DNA of 64,000 nt from Chitinophagaceae bacterium. GTDB taxonomy: Bacteria > Bacteroidota > Bacteroidia > Chitinophagales > Chitinophagaceae. Positions within the stretch are counted from its first letter, which is position 1. Every line of letters starts with the position of its first letter. The notes beneath the pieces are model-generated. The model was not told where the DNA came from and did not search any database. It saw only the letters and a program-made list of their open reading frames with translations. A program made the position numbers and the translations under genes. Location of the stretch: NCBI GenBank assembly GCA_024508725.1, contig JANINS010000004.1, positions 1 through 64,000 on the forward strand. Direction: 5' to 3'. Of the stretch, positions 19,601-29,951 are shown piece by piece.

Positions 19601-19769
19601 ACTGTTTTCTCCTTTCCATAAAGAATCAGGGCTCGATCCAGAAACCAACTCTTTCGGAAATGAGAATGTGGCTTCAACGGGTTTTGTTATTCCAAGACGT
19701 GTGTTGACTGTTGGCTTCAATACTCCATCAACACGTAGCTATATACTAGGTGTTAATTTGACTTTTTAA
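16659..19769 (+). CDS. SusC/RagA-type TonB-dependent outer membrane transporter (xylan locus)
   Basis: 1036 residues, with a leader ending NLAFGQ. An N-terminal carboxypeptidase-D-like regulatory domain (about 41-112, GKITDENGKPVLGASV) precedes the plug (VIVIGYGNQRKEAVTGSV, then IRVRGTRSLSAENDPLIV and DASATAIYGSRGANGVIL) and a long 22-strand beta-barrel with the C-terminal SNLTF-like end (LGVNLTF). It imports oligosaccharides captured by the SusD partner encoded 12 bases downstream. The context (XylAB, GH10, GH115) suggests xylo-oligosaccharides or aldouronic acids. A second Met three codons in (MTTQK) is an equally possible start. Confidence 0.95.
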   Translation: MKIMTTQKFLKPLAGLKHLPGLMMAILLVLSVNLAFGQSSVAVHGKITDENGKPVLGASVMVKGTTTGTATDETGSFKLNAPSNGVLVITHASFISKEVNVSETVNVSLTSGNKDLEGVIVIGYGNQRKEAVTGSVVSISGTAIREVPSPNISQALQGRIAGVEMTQTSTRPGAAMQIRVRGTRSLSAENDPLIVLDGIPFMGSISDINPDDVKSVEILKDASATAIYGSRGANGVILITTEKGGRNRKPRITYSAYQGIQTVFAKYPMMNGPQFVALRAARGQYTNGQDEANDINTDWQDLFYQNGAVTDQNISLNGGTETGNYNFGLGYYLNKGVIPTQQYKRYSLRGSLDQQVGKLFKVGFTTYNNFNQSDGNQVGLYNVLSMSPISSPYNADGTTKRIIRMAADDQYVFTKDVVKGLTNNNQWLNETRGFASYNVVYGEVKAPFLDGLKYRINLGLDYLQSNTGAYTGQGVGSTNPSTLSSASVDNRSTYHWTVENLLTYDHTFAGKHAVNAVALFSAEQRKYNRSNMSAQDIPADAFQFYNLGQAAGQITIDPANQDYIQWGLVSAMGRVMYSYDNKYMISATVRSDASSRLAKGHKWHTYPAVSVGWNIANESFMRSIKTINSLKLRVGYGQTSNQAIAPYATLGLLSTRPYNFGATGYGTGYYVSQLPNENLGWEFSKTMNFGLDFSLLKNRLSGTIEYYVTKTEDILFNLNLPPTSGVTGTTANIGTTQNKGVEISLNGTIINNKNGWTWDVGVNFYTNRNKLVSLASGQTRDEANWFFVGHNINAIYDYQKVGLWNTSKDSSSAYMNVLEPGGKVGMIRVLYTGGYNASGVPLRAIGPDDRQIIDVDPEWQGGFNTRVAYKGFDLGIVGLYRHGGILVSTIHGSNGYLNLLTGRRNNIDVDYWTPTNPDAKYPNPAGPISNDNPKYASTLSYFDASFLKVRTITLGYNFSKSVIKNSDVKLRLYFTAQNPFVLFSPFHKESGLDPETNSFGNENVASTGFVIPRRVLTVGFNTPSTRSYILGVNLTF

Positions 19770-19781
19770 AAAATACTATAT

Positions 19782-21758
19782 ATGAAACATTTAAATATAA
19801 AAGCTGTTATCGTATCGGTATTGCTTGTACTCTTTATCCCGGGATGTAAAAAAATCCTTGAAGAAGAACCTCGCAGTATTTATACTCCTGATTTCTTTAA
19901 AACAGAAAAAGGTGTACAAGGTGGTATAACATCGATGTATGGTCACCTGCGTTCTATCTATGGTCAGCCATATTACTATAACACTTTAGAGACCGGTACT
20001 GATGAGTATACATATGCACAAAGTGCCGATGCGAATTTTAAAGACATGGACTTTACAGGTGTTGGAAATGTAACACCGGCCAGTAGCCGATCTGATGTGA
20101 TCTGGGGAGTATGTTTTTCAAATATCAATACTGCAAATGGCGTTATCGAAAACGCTGCAGCTGTTGGTACAATTCCCGCTTCACTTATTGCAGAAGCAAG
20201 ATTCTTCCGTGCTTTCGATTATTTCCTTTTGGTACAAACATTTGGTGGCGTTCCGCTTGATCTGGGTGCAGGTAATCTTAAGTTCAATACATCACCTTCA
20301 AGAAAATCAGTACGAAATACGGTTCCCGAAGTTTATACAAAAGCTATCTTCCCAGACTTGGTACAAGCAGTAAATGATTTGCCTGCCACACCAAGAGTAA
20401 CAGGAGCTGCAACCAAAACTGTAGCGAGACTATACCTGGCAAAAGCTTATTTAACTTATGCATGGTGGTTACAGAATCCAAACAACATTCCAACATATCC
20501 TGCGGCACCAAGAACAGATCCTGACGGACATGATGCAGCATGGTATTTCCAGAAAGCTTATGACATTGCTACTGACGGAATTGAAAATCCAGGGCCTTTT
20601 GGATTAGAGAATACATTCTATGATTTGCATAAAGGAGGTAACGACCGCAATAAGGAAATGTTGCTGTATGCAGATCATACACAGGAAAGTGCTTTCTATA
20701 ACGGTTCACCTTTAACTGGTTTTGAAAGTGAAACAGGAAATGGCAGAAACACTGCAGCATGGATGGTAACCTGGAACTATACAGTGATCAGAAGTGCACC
20801 AAACTCTAATGGAACAGGTACAGGCGTAAGTTCTGTACAAAGAGAAGCTGCCCAGAACCTTGGTAGACCTTATACTCGTATGGCACCACCAATTGGAGTT
20901 TTCCTAAACACTTTCGCTGACAAAACGCTAGACTCACGTTACGATGGAACATTCGCAACAGTGTTCAGAGGTAACTGGCCTAAAGGAGGAACAACGAATG
21001 CAACTTTGTATAACGCTAATGATTTGCCAATCACACCTGGTCAACCTGTATTAACTTTCCTTGAATATGATGCTCAGGCTGTAGGTATATCTTATCCTTC
21101 CGGTGCAAGTTTCCCCGGAAAAACTTCTAATAATGTAGGTGCAGGTGTATTACCTGGACGTGCTGATTTCGTTGTTGCACCAAGTGGCATCAGTAGAGTA
21201 ATGTTCCCTAATCTTTGGAAAATGGGTGTGTACCGTACTGATAATGGTACAGGCTTGGGAGAACCAAATACACCAAGTACACGCCCGTTTAAGATTGCTA
21301 AATTCTCCGAACTTTATTTTATCGCAGCAGAAGCAGCGGTGAAAGGCGCTACTCCTAAAGCAGGCAAATCAGCTCGTGAACTGATAAACGTTATTCGTGC
21401 AAGAGCCGGTAAATGGAGTTTCTCTAATAAAGACAACCAGGTTTTTGTTGCTGATAATAGTGCTGCATTAACTACAGCAACTCCTGTAACGATCGATATC
21501 AATTATATTCTGATGGAACGTTCCCGTGAATATTTTGGAGAAGGTCTTCGTTGGTTCGATCTTGTTCGTACACAAAAATGGAATGATCTGGCTGGTAGCT
21601 ACCAGATATCAGGAAGCAATTATGGAGATCATACACCACAAACATTTACCCGTACGATAGAGCAGAAGCATTACCTGAGACCGATACCTCAATCACAAAT
21701 TGATGGTATGGAAATGACGGCAGACGAAAAGAAAGCGTATCAGAATCCTGGTTATTAA
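19782..21758 (+). CDS. SusD/RagB glycan-binding lipoprotein (xylan locus)
   Basis: 658 residues, a surface lipoprotein with lipobox IPGCKK near residue 22. The N-terminal SusD-like region (EEEPRSIYTPDFFKTEKGVQ) and C-terminal RagB/SusD domain (ELINVIRARAG, ILMERSREYFGEGLRWFDLVR) are both intact. It acts as the lid and ligand-binding partner of the SusC encoded immediately upstream. It is longer than many SusD proteins, with extra loops in the middle that may set glycan specificity. A stem-loop follows the gene. Confidence 0.95.
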   Translation: MKHLNIKAVIVSVLLVLFIPGCKKILEEEPRSIYTPDFFKTEKGVQGGITSMYGHLRSIYGQPYYYNTLETGTDEYTYAQSADANFKDMDFTGVGNVTPASSRSDVIWGVCFSNINTANGVIENAAAVGTIPASLIAEARFFRAFDYFLLVQTFGGVPLDLGAGNLKFNTSPSRKSVRNTVPEVYTKAIFPDLVQAVNDLPATPRVTGAATKTVARLYLAKAYLTYAWWLQNPNNIPTYPAAPRTDPDGHDAAWYFQKAYDIATDGIENPGPFGLENTFYDLHKGGNDRNKEMLLYADHTQESAFYNGSPLTGFESETGNGRNTAAWMVTWNYTVIRSAPNSNGTGTGVSSVQREAAQNLGRPYTRMAPPIGVFLNTFADKTLDSRYDGTFATVFRGNWPKGGTTNATLYNANDLPITPGQPVLTFLEYDAQAVGISYPSGASFPGKTSNNVGAGVLPGRADFVVAPSGISRVMFPNLWKMGVYRTDNGTGLGEPNTPSTRPFKIAKFSELYFIAAEAAVKGATPKAGKSARELINVIRARAGKWSFSNKDNQVFVADNSAALTTATPVTIDINYILMERSREYFGEGLRWFDLVRTQKWNDLAGSYQISGSNYGDHTPQTFTRTIEQKHYLRPIPQSQIDGMEMTADEKKAYQNPGY

Positions 21759-21813
21759 TAAGAGCTGATTAGAAAACATTTTTTCTCATATGCAAGCGAT
21801 CACATTAGGTAAA

Positions 21814-21837
21814 GGAAGGATGTTTCGTCATCCTTCC
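21814..21837 (+). other. Intercistronic stem-loop between susD and xylulokinase genes
   Basis: GGAAGGATG / CATCCTTCC forms a perfect 9-bp stem with a 6-base loop (TTTCGT). The tail TGCACCTTTTAAAAAA is only partly T-rich. It may act as a partial terminator or an RNA-stability element that sets different levels for SusCD and the catabolic genes. Confidence 0.55.
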
Positions 21838-21861
21838 TGCACCTTTTAAAAAAGAAAGGAT

Positions 21862-23352
21862 ATGTTACTTGGAATTGATTTAGGAACATCGTCGGTGAAG
21901 GTTTCAGTAGTAGACCCTCAAACAAGAAACTGTATTGCTTCTGCTTCCTATCCTGAAACGGAAGCAGCGATCATTTCACCAAGATCCGGTTGGGCAGAAC
22001 AGTCACCCGATCAGTGGTGGGATTTTACAAAACATGCCATTCAAAAACTTCATAGATCAGGAAAATATCATTCAAAAGATATTACGGCAATTGGCATTGC
22101 GTACCAGATGCATGGATTGGTATTGGTTGATAAGGATCAGAATGTTTTACGCAATAGCATTATATGGTGTGATAGCAGGGCAGTAGATTATGGTAATGCC
22201 GCTTTTGAAAAGATAGGAGAAAGAGAATGTTTAACAACTTTACTTAATTCACCGGGAAATTTTACAGCAGCTAAATTGGCATGGGTTAAAGAAAATGAAC
22301 CACAGATCTATCAGCGAATTTATAAACTGATGTTGCCTGGAGATTTTCTCGCCATGAAGTTAACAGGTGAGATCACTACCAGCATCTCTTCTTTATCTGA
22401 AGGTATCTTCTGGAATTTCAAAGAGAATCATCTTTCGCAATCTTTGATAGAATATTTTGGATTTGATTATTCTTTCTTTCCGGATATAAAAGATGTATTT
22501 GCAGATCATGGTCATGTTACAACAGATGTTGCATCGGCTCTTGACCTTACCCCAGGCATTCCTGTAACATATAAAGCTGGTGACCAGCCCAATAATGCAC
22601 TTTCGTTAAACGTTTTAAATCCCGGAGAAGTTGCTGCAAATGCAGGAACATCAGGTGTGATCTACGGTGTGGCAGATGAACTTACATACGATCTTGAGTC
22701 ACGCATCAACAGCTTTGCTCATGTAAATCATACAAAAGTTCAAACAAGGATCGGTGTATTGCTCTGCATCAACGGAGCAGGAATAACAAGTAGCTGGATA
22801 CGTTCTTTATCTCAAAGCAATATCTCCTATGATCAACTGAACGAACAGATCAGTGAGATCCCGATAGGCAGTGAGGGCTTATCATTATTACCTTTTGGTA
22901 ACGGGGCTGAACGAATGCTAAACAATAAACAGCCAGGTGCAAGCTTCAATGGAATAGATTTTAATAAACATACAATAGCTCATTTTTACAGAGCAGGACT
23001 CGAAGGTGTGGCATTTGCTTTTCGCTATGGGCTTGATATCATGCAACAGAATGGCATGCAGCCATCAGTGATAAGAGCAGGAAATGCAAACATGTTTTTA
23101 AGCGATGTGTTTGCCACAACATTTGTAAATACTACCGGCATACCCGTAGAGCTATATAACAATGATGGGAGCTGTGGTGCTGCATTGGGTGCAGGCATCG
23201 GAGTAAAACTCTTTAGCCAGGGCGATGCTTTCAACGGTTTGCAACCAATCAAAAGAATAGAAGTAACCCAAGCTGCGGTTTACAATGACCTTTACCAGGA
23301 ATGGAAACAGCTACTCTTACAACAATTAAACAAGCAATTAATCACTTTATAA
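21862..23352 (+). CDS. xylB: Xylulokinase
   Basis: 496 residues of the FGGY kinase family. The N-terminal ATPase phosphate-1 motif is [15 protein letters not shown] near residue 4, with the xylulokinase-type [10 protein letters not shown] block near 76 and the NAGTSGV segment in the middle. It phosphorylates D-xylulose to xylulose 5-phosphate in the cytoplasm. The next gene, 10 bases on, is xylose isomerase, completing the isomerase pathway. Substrate is assigned from motif plus neighbour. Confidence 0.94.
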   Translation: MLLGIDLGTSSVKVSVVDPQTRNCIASASYPETEAAIISPRSGWAEQSPDQWWDFTKHAIQKLHRSGKYHSKDITAIGIAYQMHGLVLVDKDQNVLRNSIIWCDSRAVDYGNAAFEKIGERECLTTLLNSPGNFTAAKLAWVKENEPQIYQRIYKLMLPGDFLAMKLTGEITTSISSLSEGIFWNFKENHLSQSLIEYFGFDYSFFPDIKDVFADHGHVTTDVASALDLTPGIPVTYKAGDQPNNALSLNVLNPGEVAANAGTSGVIYGVADELTYDLESRINSFAHVNHTKVQTRIGVLLCINGAGITSSWIRSLSQSNISYDQLNEQISEIPIGSEGLSLLPFGNGAERMLNNKQPGASFNGIDFNKHTIAHFYRAGLEGVAFAFRYGLDIMQQNGMQPSVIRAGNANMFLSDVFATTFVNTTGIPVELYNNDGSCGAALGAGIGVKLFSQGDAFNGLQPIKRIEVTQAAVYNDLYQEWKQLLLQQLNKQLITL

Positions 23353-23362
23353 ATTAAGAACG

Positions 23363-24691
23363 ATGATAGCAACATCAAAAAGAACCGAGGTGTACAAAGG
23401 AATTGGGAAGATCAAATTTGAAGGGAGAGATACTGACAATCCTTTAGCGTTTAGATGGTATGATGAAAACAAACTGGTGGCTGGAAAGACAATGAAAGAG
23501 CATCTTCGTTTTGCCTGTGCATACTGGCATTCGTTTACAGGAAGTGGTGCTGATCCGTTTGGTGAACCAACACATATTTTTCCATGGGATGATGTTTCAG
23601 ATCCTGTAGAAAAAGCTTATGCAAAAGCTGATGCTGCGTTCGAGTTCATCACTAAACTCGGCTTGCCTTATTATTGTTTTCATGATGTTGACGCAGTAGA
23701 ATACACCAATGATGTTGCTGAAAACGAAAGAAGATTAAATCACATCACTGCATATCTCAAACAAAAACAGGAAGAATCAGGAGTAAAGCTTCTTTGGGGA
23801 ACAGCTAATCTTTTTTCAAACAAAAGATATATGAATGGTGCAGCCACCAATCCTGATTTTCATGTGCTGGCACATGCTGGTGCCCAGGTAAAAGCTGCAT
23901 TGGATGCAACCATCGCTTTGGGTGGAGAGAATTATGTGTTCTGGGGTGGAAGAGAAGGTTATATGACCTTGCTCAACACCAATATGAAACGGGAGAAAGA
24001 ACATTTTGCAAGATTTCTTCATACTGCAAAAGATTATGCAAGAGCAAATGGGTTCAAAGGAACATTTTTTATCGAGCCTAAACCTTGTGAGCCAAGCAAA
24101 CATCAATACGATTATGATTCTGAAACAGTAATTGGTTTCTTACGGCAATACGATCTGTTGAATGATTTTAAATTAAATATTGAAGTGAATCATGCAACAT
24201 TAGCCGGTCATACATTCCAACATGAGCTTCAGGTGGCAGCCGATGCTGGTTTACTGGGTAGCATCGATGCCAACAGGGGAGATTATCAGAACGGATGGGA
24301 TACAGATCAATTCCCAAATAACGTTTTGGAGTTAACAGAAGCAATGTTGGTGATCCTCGAAGCTGGTGGATTTGGTGGAGGCGGTATCAACTTCGATGCA
24401 AAGATCCGTCGTAACTCAACCGATCCGGAAGACCTGTTCTATGCACACATCGGTGGAATGGATGCTTTTGCAAGAGCTTTACTCGCAGCAAATGAGATTT
24501 TAGAAAAATCAGATTATAAAAAATTAAGATCAGATCGTTATGCATCTTTCGACAATAGCAATGGTAAAGCTTTTGAAGAAGGCAAACTCAGTCTCGAAGA
24601 CCTGAGAGAATATGCTGTTGCGAATGGTGAACCGAAGATCATCAGTGGTAAACAGGAATATTTCGAACTCATCTTATCTAAATACATTTAA
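23363..24691 (+). CDS. xylA: Xylose isomerase
   Basis: 442 residues, the class II length. It converts D-xylose to D-xylulose. Diagnostic segments are [14 protein letters not shown] near residue 193, [17 protein letters not shown] near 273 (metal ligands and active-site residues) and [14 protein letters not shown] followed by HIGGMDAFA. No leader, so cytoplasmic. It lies between the kinase and porter genes in one transcription unit. Confidence 0.97.
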   Translation: MIATSKRTEVYKGIGKIKFEGRDTDNPLAFRWYDENKLVAGKTMKEHLRFACAYWHSFTGSGADPFGEPTHIFPWDDVSDPVEKAYAKADAAFEFITKLGLPYYCFHDVDAVEYTNDVAENERRLNHITAYLKQKQEESGVKLLWGTANLFSNKRYMNGAATNPDFHVLAHAGAQVKAALDATIALGGENYVFWGGREGYMTLLNTNMKREKEHFARFLHTAKDYARANGFKGTFFIEPKPCEPSKHQYDYDSETVIGFLRQYDLLNDFKLNIEVNHATLAGHTFQHELQVAADAGLLGSIDANRGDYQNGWDTDQFPNNVLELTEAMLVILEAGGFGGGGINFDAKIRRNSTDPEDLFYAHIGGMDAFARALLAANEILEKSDYKKLRSDRYASFDNSNGKAFEEGKLSLEDLREYAVANGEPKIISGKQEYFELILSKYI

Positions 24692-24708
24692 TCCTAAAAA
24701 GATCAGCT

Positions 24709-26442
24709 ATGGCTTTCATCGATACCTCAGGTAAAAATGCTGCAGCAGGAAGTTACAACAAGAGTAATCCGTTTTATATTACGATGCTTACCCTTGTTGC
24801 AACTCTTGGTGGATTACTGTTTGGATATGATACTGCAGTGGTAAATGGAGCAGAAAAATCACTGGTAGAATTTTACATTGCTAAGATCCTGGTTCCGGCA
24901 AATTATGAAAGTGATGCGGTACCACTCATCAGCCAATATAAAATACTGATGGTTGCTGTACTGGCAATTGTGTTTATTGTTGTATGTGGACAGATCATGA
25001 AACTACTCGGTGCTAAAAAAGGTGGAGTGATCAGTTTACTAGTGATGGCTTGCTTGGCAGTATGGTCTGTTTCTTTTCTGGGAAAACCCATTCCAACTGA
25101 TACTATAGAGCTTCAAAGTACAGCAGATGCGATCAAGGGATTTGTAATTGCATCAGCATTGATCGGTTGTGTAATTGGTGGAGCTTTAGCTGGTTTTATT
25201 TCAAAAGCGATCGGACGTAAGAATGGATTGATCATTGCCGCACTCGCATTTCTGATATCAGCGGTCGGTGCATGGAAGCCGGAAGCTTTTAATGTATTCG
25301 GTACACTCGATGTGTACTCATTTGTTGTGTATAGAATTATTGGAGGTATCGGTGTTGGTATCGCTTCTATGTTGTCTCCAATGTACATTGCCGAAATTGC
25401 TCCTGCAAACGCAAGAGGTAAACTTGTTTCGTTCAACCAGTTTGCCATCATTTTTGGAATGTTGGTCATCTATTTTGTTAACTATTTCATCGCAAAACAG
25501 GGAAATGAAGAATGGTTGGTAACAGAAGGCTGGCGATGGATGTTCTTCTCAGGAGCTATCCCTGCTATCGTCTTTCTCGTATTACTATTCTTCGTGCCTG
25601 AAACGCCTCGTTATCTCGCCATGAAAGGAAAAGATGAGAAAGCTTTAAAGGTGTTGAACAAAATTGCAGGTACAGAGGCTGCTCCAAAAGTACTTGCCGA
25701 GATAAAAGGAACATTACACGAAGTAAATGCACCATGGTTAAGTTATGGTTTCATGGTGATCTTTATTGGAATCATGCTATCGGTATTCCAGCAATTTGTT
25801 GGTATCAATGTAGTATTATATTATGCCGGAAACATTTTTCGTGATATGGGTGCATCAACAGATGCATCTCTATTGCAGACCATTGTTGTTGGTGGAGTAA
25901 ATCTCGTATTTACAGTAGTTGCTATTTTAACAGTAGATAAGTTTGGCAGAAAACCTTTGATGATCATTGGTTCGATCGGAATGGCAGTGAGCATGCTGGC
26001 ACTTGGTTTTTGCTTTTACACGAAAGCTGTTGGTATGACTGCACTCGTGTTCATGCTCATCTACACTGCCGCATTTGCATTGAGCTGGGGTCCGGTTTGT
26101 TGGGTATTATTAGCCGAGATATTTCCTAACAGTATTCGGGGTGCATTATCCATTGCTGTGGCTGCTCAGTGGATCGCTAACTGGATCGTTTCATTAACAT
26201 TCCCAATGATGAATGATAACGTTTGGCTCACACAACAATTCAATCACGGATTTGCATATTGGATTTATGGAGTGATGGGATTACTTTCTGCATTATTCAT
26301 GTGGAAGATGGTTCCGGAGACAAAAGGAAAAACATTGGAGCAAATGGATAGTCTTTGGAAAAAGAAAACGCCTGCATCTAAAAGTGAATCAACATTTCAA
26401 TTAAAAGAAGAAGCTTTATATGTTGAAGAGAATGGTCATTAA
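24709..26442 (+). CDS. MFS sugar porter (XylE-like proton symporter) with an insert
   Basis: 577 residues, longer than usual sugar porters of roughly 480. Signatures include GGLLFGYDTAVVNGA in the first membrane segment, RIIGGIGVGIASMLSPMYIAEIAP, PETPRYLAMKG and VPETKGKTLEQ. Between the first segment and the usual second one (IGGALAGFISKAIGRKNG) are about 100 residues with two extra hydrophobic stretches (about 77-99 and 105-125), so 14 membrane segments may be present. It probably imports xylose across the inner membrane together with protons. The gene ends inside the start of the GH3 gene (23-base overlap). Confidence 0.9.
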   Translation: MAFIDTSGKNAAAGSYNKSNPFYITMLTLVATLGGLLFGYDTAVVNGAEKSLVEFYIAKILVPANYESDAVPLISQYKILMVAVLAIVFIVVCGQIMKLLGAKKGGVISLLVMACLAVWSVSFLGKPIPTDTIELQSTADAIKGFVIASALIGCVIGGALAGFISKAIGRKNGLIIAALAFLISAVGAWKPEAFNVFGTLDVYSFVVYRIIGGIGVGIASMLSPMYIAEIAPANARGKLVSFNQFAIIFGMLVIYFVNYFIAKQGNEEWLVTEGWRWMFFSGAIPAIVFLVLLFFVPETPRYLAMKGKDEKALKVLNKIAGTEAAPKVLAEIKGTLHEVNAPWLSYGFMVIFIGIMLSVFQQFVGINVVLYYAGNIFRDMGASTDASLLQTIVVGGVNLVFTVVAILTVDKFGRKPLMIIGSIGMAVSMLALGFCFYTKAVGMTALVFMLIYTAAFALSWGPVCWVLLAEIFPNSIRGALSIAVAAQWIANWIVSLTFPMMNDNVWLTQQFNHGFAYWIYGVMGLLSALFMWKMVPETKGKTLEQMDSLWKKKTPASKSESTFQLKEEALYVEENGH

Positions 26443-28762
26443 AGGATTTTGTTTATTGGTTACAATTGCCTCCGTACAGGTTTTCGCTCAGCAATTGCCT
26501 TATAAGAACAAGTCACTATCTCCTGAGCAACGTGCAAAAGACCTGCTTCCAAGAATGAATCTTGATGAAAAGGTGATGCAGTTACAATGCCTCTGGATCC
26601 AGAAGTCAACAATACTAGATGCCAATGGCCAGTTTGATTCAGCAAAAGCAGAGAAAGCAATTAAAAATGGTTTAGGAGAATTGGCAAGATTGAATGAGAA
26701 TGCTGGTCCAAACAGTTATGGTTATCATCCAAAACAAGCTGCACAGTTATACAATTCCATACAGCGATTCTTTATCAATAAAACAAGATTAGGAATTCCT
26801 GTTATGGTGCATGAAGAAAGTCTTCACGGTCAGCAAACACAGGATGCAACTAATTTTCCCATACCTATTGCTTTAGCAAGTACATGGAATGAAAATCTTA
26901 TGACAGATATTTTCTCCAATGTTGCTCAGGAAGTAAGAGCAAGAGGAGGACAACATGTATTAGCCCCTGTTGTAGATGTGACAAGAGATCCTCGTTGGGG
27001 AAGAACAGAAGAAACACTTGGTGAAGATCCTTATTTGATATCACGTTTGGCAGTTGCACAGATCAAAGCTTACCAGGGATCCAATACGCCATATCTTGGA
27101 AAATACAATGTAGCTACCACGTTAAAACATTTTGGTATTCACGGTCAGAGCGAAGGTGGCTTGAATGTTTCACCAAGCAATATTGATGAACGAACTGCAA
27201 GAGAAGTTTTTTTTCAGCCATTCAAAGCAGCGATTCAACAGGCCAATGCAATGAGTGTGATGGCAACATACAATGAACTGTGGGGATTACCAGCTCATAT
27301 CAATAAGTATCTTCTTACTAATATACTCAGGAAAGAATGGAAGTTTAAAGGATTGGTTGTGTCAGATTATTTTGCTGTTCGTGATGTAAGCACACTTCAT
27401 AAGGTTACACCGAGTTATGATGAGGCAGGTTTGCTTGCCTTTAAAGCTGGAATAGATCTGGAAACACCCGATCCTGATGGTTTTAAAAATCTGAAACAAC
27501 TGGTGGCCGATAAAAAAATATCGTTCCAGGAACTTGATGAACGAGTAATGCGAATACTCATAACAAAGTTCAGGCTGGGATTATTTGATGATCCTTATGT
27601 AGATGACAATAAAGCTGAAGATATTGTTGGCAGCAAAGAAAAAAGAGCAGTTGCTTATAAAGCTGCAACAGAAGGAATGGTATTATTAAAGAATGATAAC
27701 AACTTTTTACCGCTGGATCGATCTAAAGTAAAAAAGATCGCTTTCATTGGTCCAAATGCGGATAAATGTTTACTGGGAGGATATTCCAGCAAACCAAGAA
27801 TATGTGTTTCTCCTTTAGCTGCCCTCCGTGAAAAATATGGAAATGACATTGAAATCTTATATGCCGAAGGTGTAACGATCACAGATAAGAACAATTGGTT
27901 TGCTGATACGATTAAGCTTGCAGATCGTTCAGCTAATGATAAAAAAATTGCTGAAGCAGTAGCTGTTGCCAGCCAGGCAGATGTTGTAGTTCTTTTTATT
28001 GGTGGAAGTGAAAGTACCAGCAGGGAAGGTTGGGGTCCTGAACATCTTGGTGATCTTCCTACTTTAGAATTATTAAATGGACAGCAGGAGTTGATCAAAG
28101 CCATCACAGCAACAGGTAAACCAACTTGTGCTTTTATCAACAGCGGACCTCCACTTAGTATCAATGATCTTGTTAACTCTGTTCCTGCTGTAATGCAATG
28201 TTGGTACCTGGGTCAGGAAGGTGGTTATGCAATAGTGGATGCATTGTTTGGTGAGGTAAATCCTTCTGGAAAATTGCCTATCACCTTCCCACGAACTGCA
28301 GGGCATATTCCAGCTTATTATAACTATAAACCCTCTGCTCGTCGTGGATACAATGTTGGTTTCGAAGTATCGCCATTATTTGCTTTTGGTCATGGACTTA
28401 GTTATACTACATTCAGCTATAGTAATCTTCGTTTATCTGCAGCATCAATGAAAACGAATGGTACTGTTACAGTAAGTGTAGATGTAAAAAATACGGGTAA
28501 CCGTAAAGGTGGAGAAGTGGTACAAATGTATATACGAGATGATTACTCCTCTGTTCCAAGACCTGTAAAAGAATTAAAAGGATTTCAAAAGATCTGGCTT
28601 GAGCCGGGACAATCGCAAACCGTTAGTTTTTCCATCAACCCTGAACTCTTATCTTTTTATGATGCAAATATGAAATGGATTGTAGAGCCTGGAGATTTTA
28701 CAATCATGGTAGGCACATCATCTGATAAAACGCAGAGTATAAAACTTACGGTAGGAAAATAA
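26420..28762 (+). CDS. GH3 beta-xylosidase/beta-glucosidase
   Basis: 780 residues with a signal peptide ending QVFAQ; a Met four codons in (26432) is an alternative start. Standard GH3 two-domain core plus a C-terminal fibronectin-III-like domain, with no PA14 insert. Landmarks are [26 protein letters not shown], and the nucleophile Asp in VVSDYFAV near residue 315. The SDYFAV variant differs from the SDCWAI form in the first GH3 at 2592, so the two enzymes are probably not redundant. It likely works in the periplasm on imported oligosaccharides. It overlaps the porter gene and precedes mannonate dehydratase. Confidence 0.92.
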   Translation: MLKRMVIKGFCLLVTIASVQVFAQQLPYKNKSLSPEQRAKDLLPRMNLDEKVMQLQCLWIQKSTILDANGQFDSAKAEKAIKNGLGELARLNENAGPNSYGYHPKQAAQLYNSIQRFFINKTRLGIPVMVHEESLHGQQTQDATNFPIPIALASTWNENLMTDIFSNVAQEVRARGGQHVLAPVVDVTRDPRWGRTEETLGEDPYLISRLAVAQIKAYQGSNTPYLGKYNVATTLKHFGIHGQSEGGLNVSPSNIDERTAREVFFQPFKAAIQQANAMSVMATYNELWGLPAHINKYLLTNILRKEWKFKGLVVSDYFAVRDVSTLHKVTPSYDEAGLLAFKAGIDLETPDPDGFKNLKQLVADKKISFQELDERVMRILITKFRLGLFDDPYVDDNKAEDIVGSKEKRAVAYKAATEGMVLLKNDNNFLPLDRSKVKKIAFIGPNADKCLLGGYSSKPRICVSPLAALREKYGNDIEILYAEGVTITDKNNWFADTIKLADRSANDKKIAEAVAVASQADVVVLFIGGSESTSREGWGPEHLGDLPTLELLNGQQELIKAITATGKPTCAFINSGPPLSINDLVNSVPAVMQCWYLGQEGGYAIVDALFGEVNPSGKLPITFPRTAGHIPAYYNYKPSARRGYNVGFEVSPLFAFGHGLSYTTFSYSNLRLSAASMKTNGTVTVSVDVKNTGNRKGGEVVQMYIRDDYSSVPRPVKELKGFQKIWLEPGQSQTVSFSINPELLSFYDANMKWIVEPGDFTIMVGTSSDKTQSIKLTVGK

Positions 28763-28775
28763 ATCAGAATACAGC

Positions 28776-29951
28776 ATGATGATGCATCAGACAATGCGTT
28801 GGTTTGGACCTAATGACCCGGTTGATCTATGGCATATTCGTCAGGCCGGATGTGAAGGTGTCGTTACAGCTTTGCATCATATTCCTGTGGGTGAAGTCTG
28901 GACCATCGAAGAAATTCAGGCAAGGAAAGCAATGATCGAAGCTACTGGTATGAGCTGGACAGTGATCGAAAGCCTACCGGTGAGTGAAGACATCAAAAAG
29001 CGATCAGGTAATTATATACAACACATCGATAACTATAAACAAAGTATAAGAAATGTAGCGGCTTGTGGCTTGAAGGTGATCACCTACAATTTCATGCCCA
29101 TTCTCGATTGGATGCGAACAGATGTGAACTATGAAATGCCTGATAGAAGTAAGGCACTTTACTTTGAGAAAGCAGCGTTTATTGCATTCGATCTTTTCTT
29201 ATTAAAACGCCCTGGTGCAGAAAAAGATTATAGTGAAGAGCAGATACGCAAAGCTGAAATTCGTTTTCAACGAATGTCAGGTAAAGAAAAAGAAACACTT
29301 TATCGAAACGCATTGCTAGGTTTACCAGGTAGTGAAGAACGGTTTACTGAAGAGCAGATACTTTCTGCATTAAAAACTTATGAGGAAATTGATGCAGCAA
29401 AACTAAAAGAACATCTCTTCGATTTTCTGAAAGATGTTGTTCCCGTAGCTGAAGAAGTGGGTGTAGTGATGGCTATTCATCCTGACGATCCTCCTTACCC
29501 AATATTAGGTTTGCCAAGAATTGTAAGTACTGAAAAAGACATAGATGAGGTTTTTGGTTCAGTGAATTCTCCTGCTAATGGCCTTTGCTTTTGCACAGGT
29601 TCTTTTGGTGCAAGAGCTGATAATGATCTTGTAAAGATGCTAAAGAAATTCGGCGATAGAATACACTTTTTGCATCTGCGAAACACCAAACGTGATGCAG
29701 AAGATAATTTCTATGAAGCTGATCATTTAGCTGGCGATGCAGATATGCCTTCTATTGTTAAAGAGATCGTATTGCTGCAACAAAGAAGAAATATTTCAAT
29801 ACCTATGAGGCCTGATCACGGTCACCAGATGCTTGATGATCTTTCAAAAACCACATACCCAGGGTATTCTGTAATCGGTAGGCTAAGAGGCTTGGCAGAA
29901 TTAAGAGGTCTCGAACTGGGTATCGTATCTGCTTTAAACAATAACCTATGA
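28776..29951 (+). CDS. uxuA: D-mannonate dehydratase
   Basis: 391 residues, no leader. It dehydrates D-mannonate to 2-keto-3-deoxygluconate in the glucuronate branch. Family segments are [43 protein letters not shown], the metal-ligand region [18 protein letters not shown], and [11 protein letters not shown]. The gene follows the GH3 by 13 bases and overlaps the epimerase by 4. Its presence shows that glucuronate released by GH67/GH115 is catabolised. The start may be at the second or third Met. Confidence 0.96.
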   Translation: MMMHQTMRWFGPNDPVDLWHIRQAGCEGVVTALHHIPVGEVWTIEEIQARKAMIEATGMSWTVIESLPVSEDIKKRSGNYIQHIDNYKQSIRNVAACGLKVITYNFMPILDWMRTDVNYEMPDRSKALYFEKAAFIAFDLFLLKRPGAEKDYSEEQIRKAEIRFQRMSGKEKETLYRNALLGLPGSEERFTEEQILSALKTYEEIDAAKLKEHLFDFLKDVVPVAEEVGVVMAIHPDDPPYPILGLPRIVSTEKDIDEVFGSVNSPANGLCFCTGSFGARADNDLVKMLKKFGDRIHFLHLRNTKRDAEDNFYEADHLAGDADMPSIVKEIVLLQQRRNISIPMRPDHGHQMLDDLSKTTYPGYSVIGRLRGLAELRGLELGIVSALNNNL

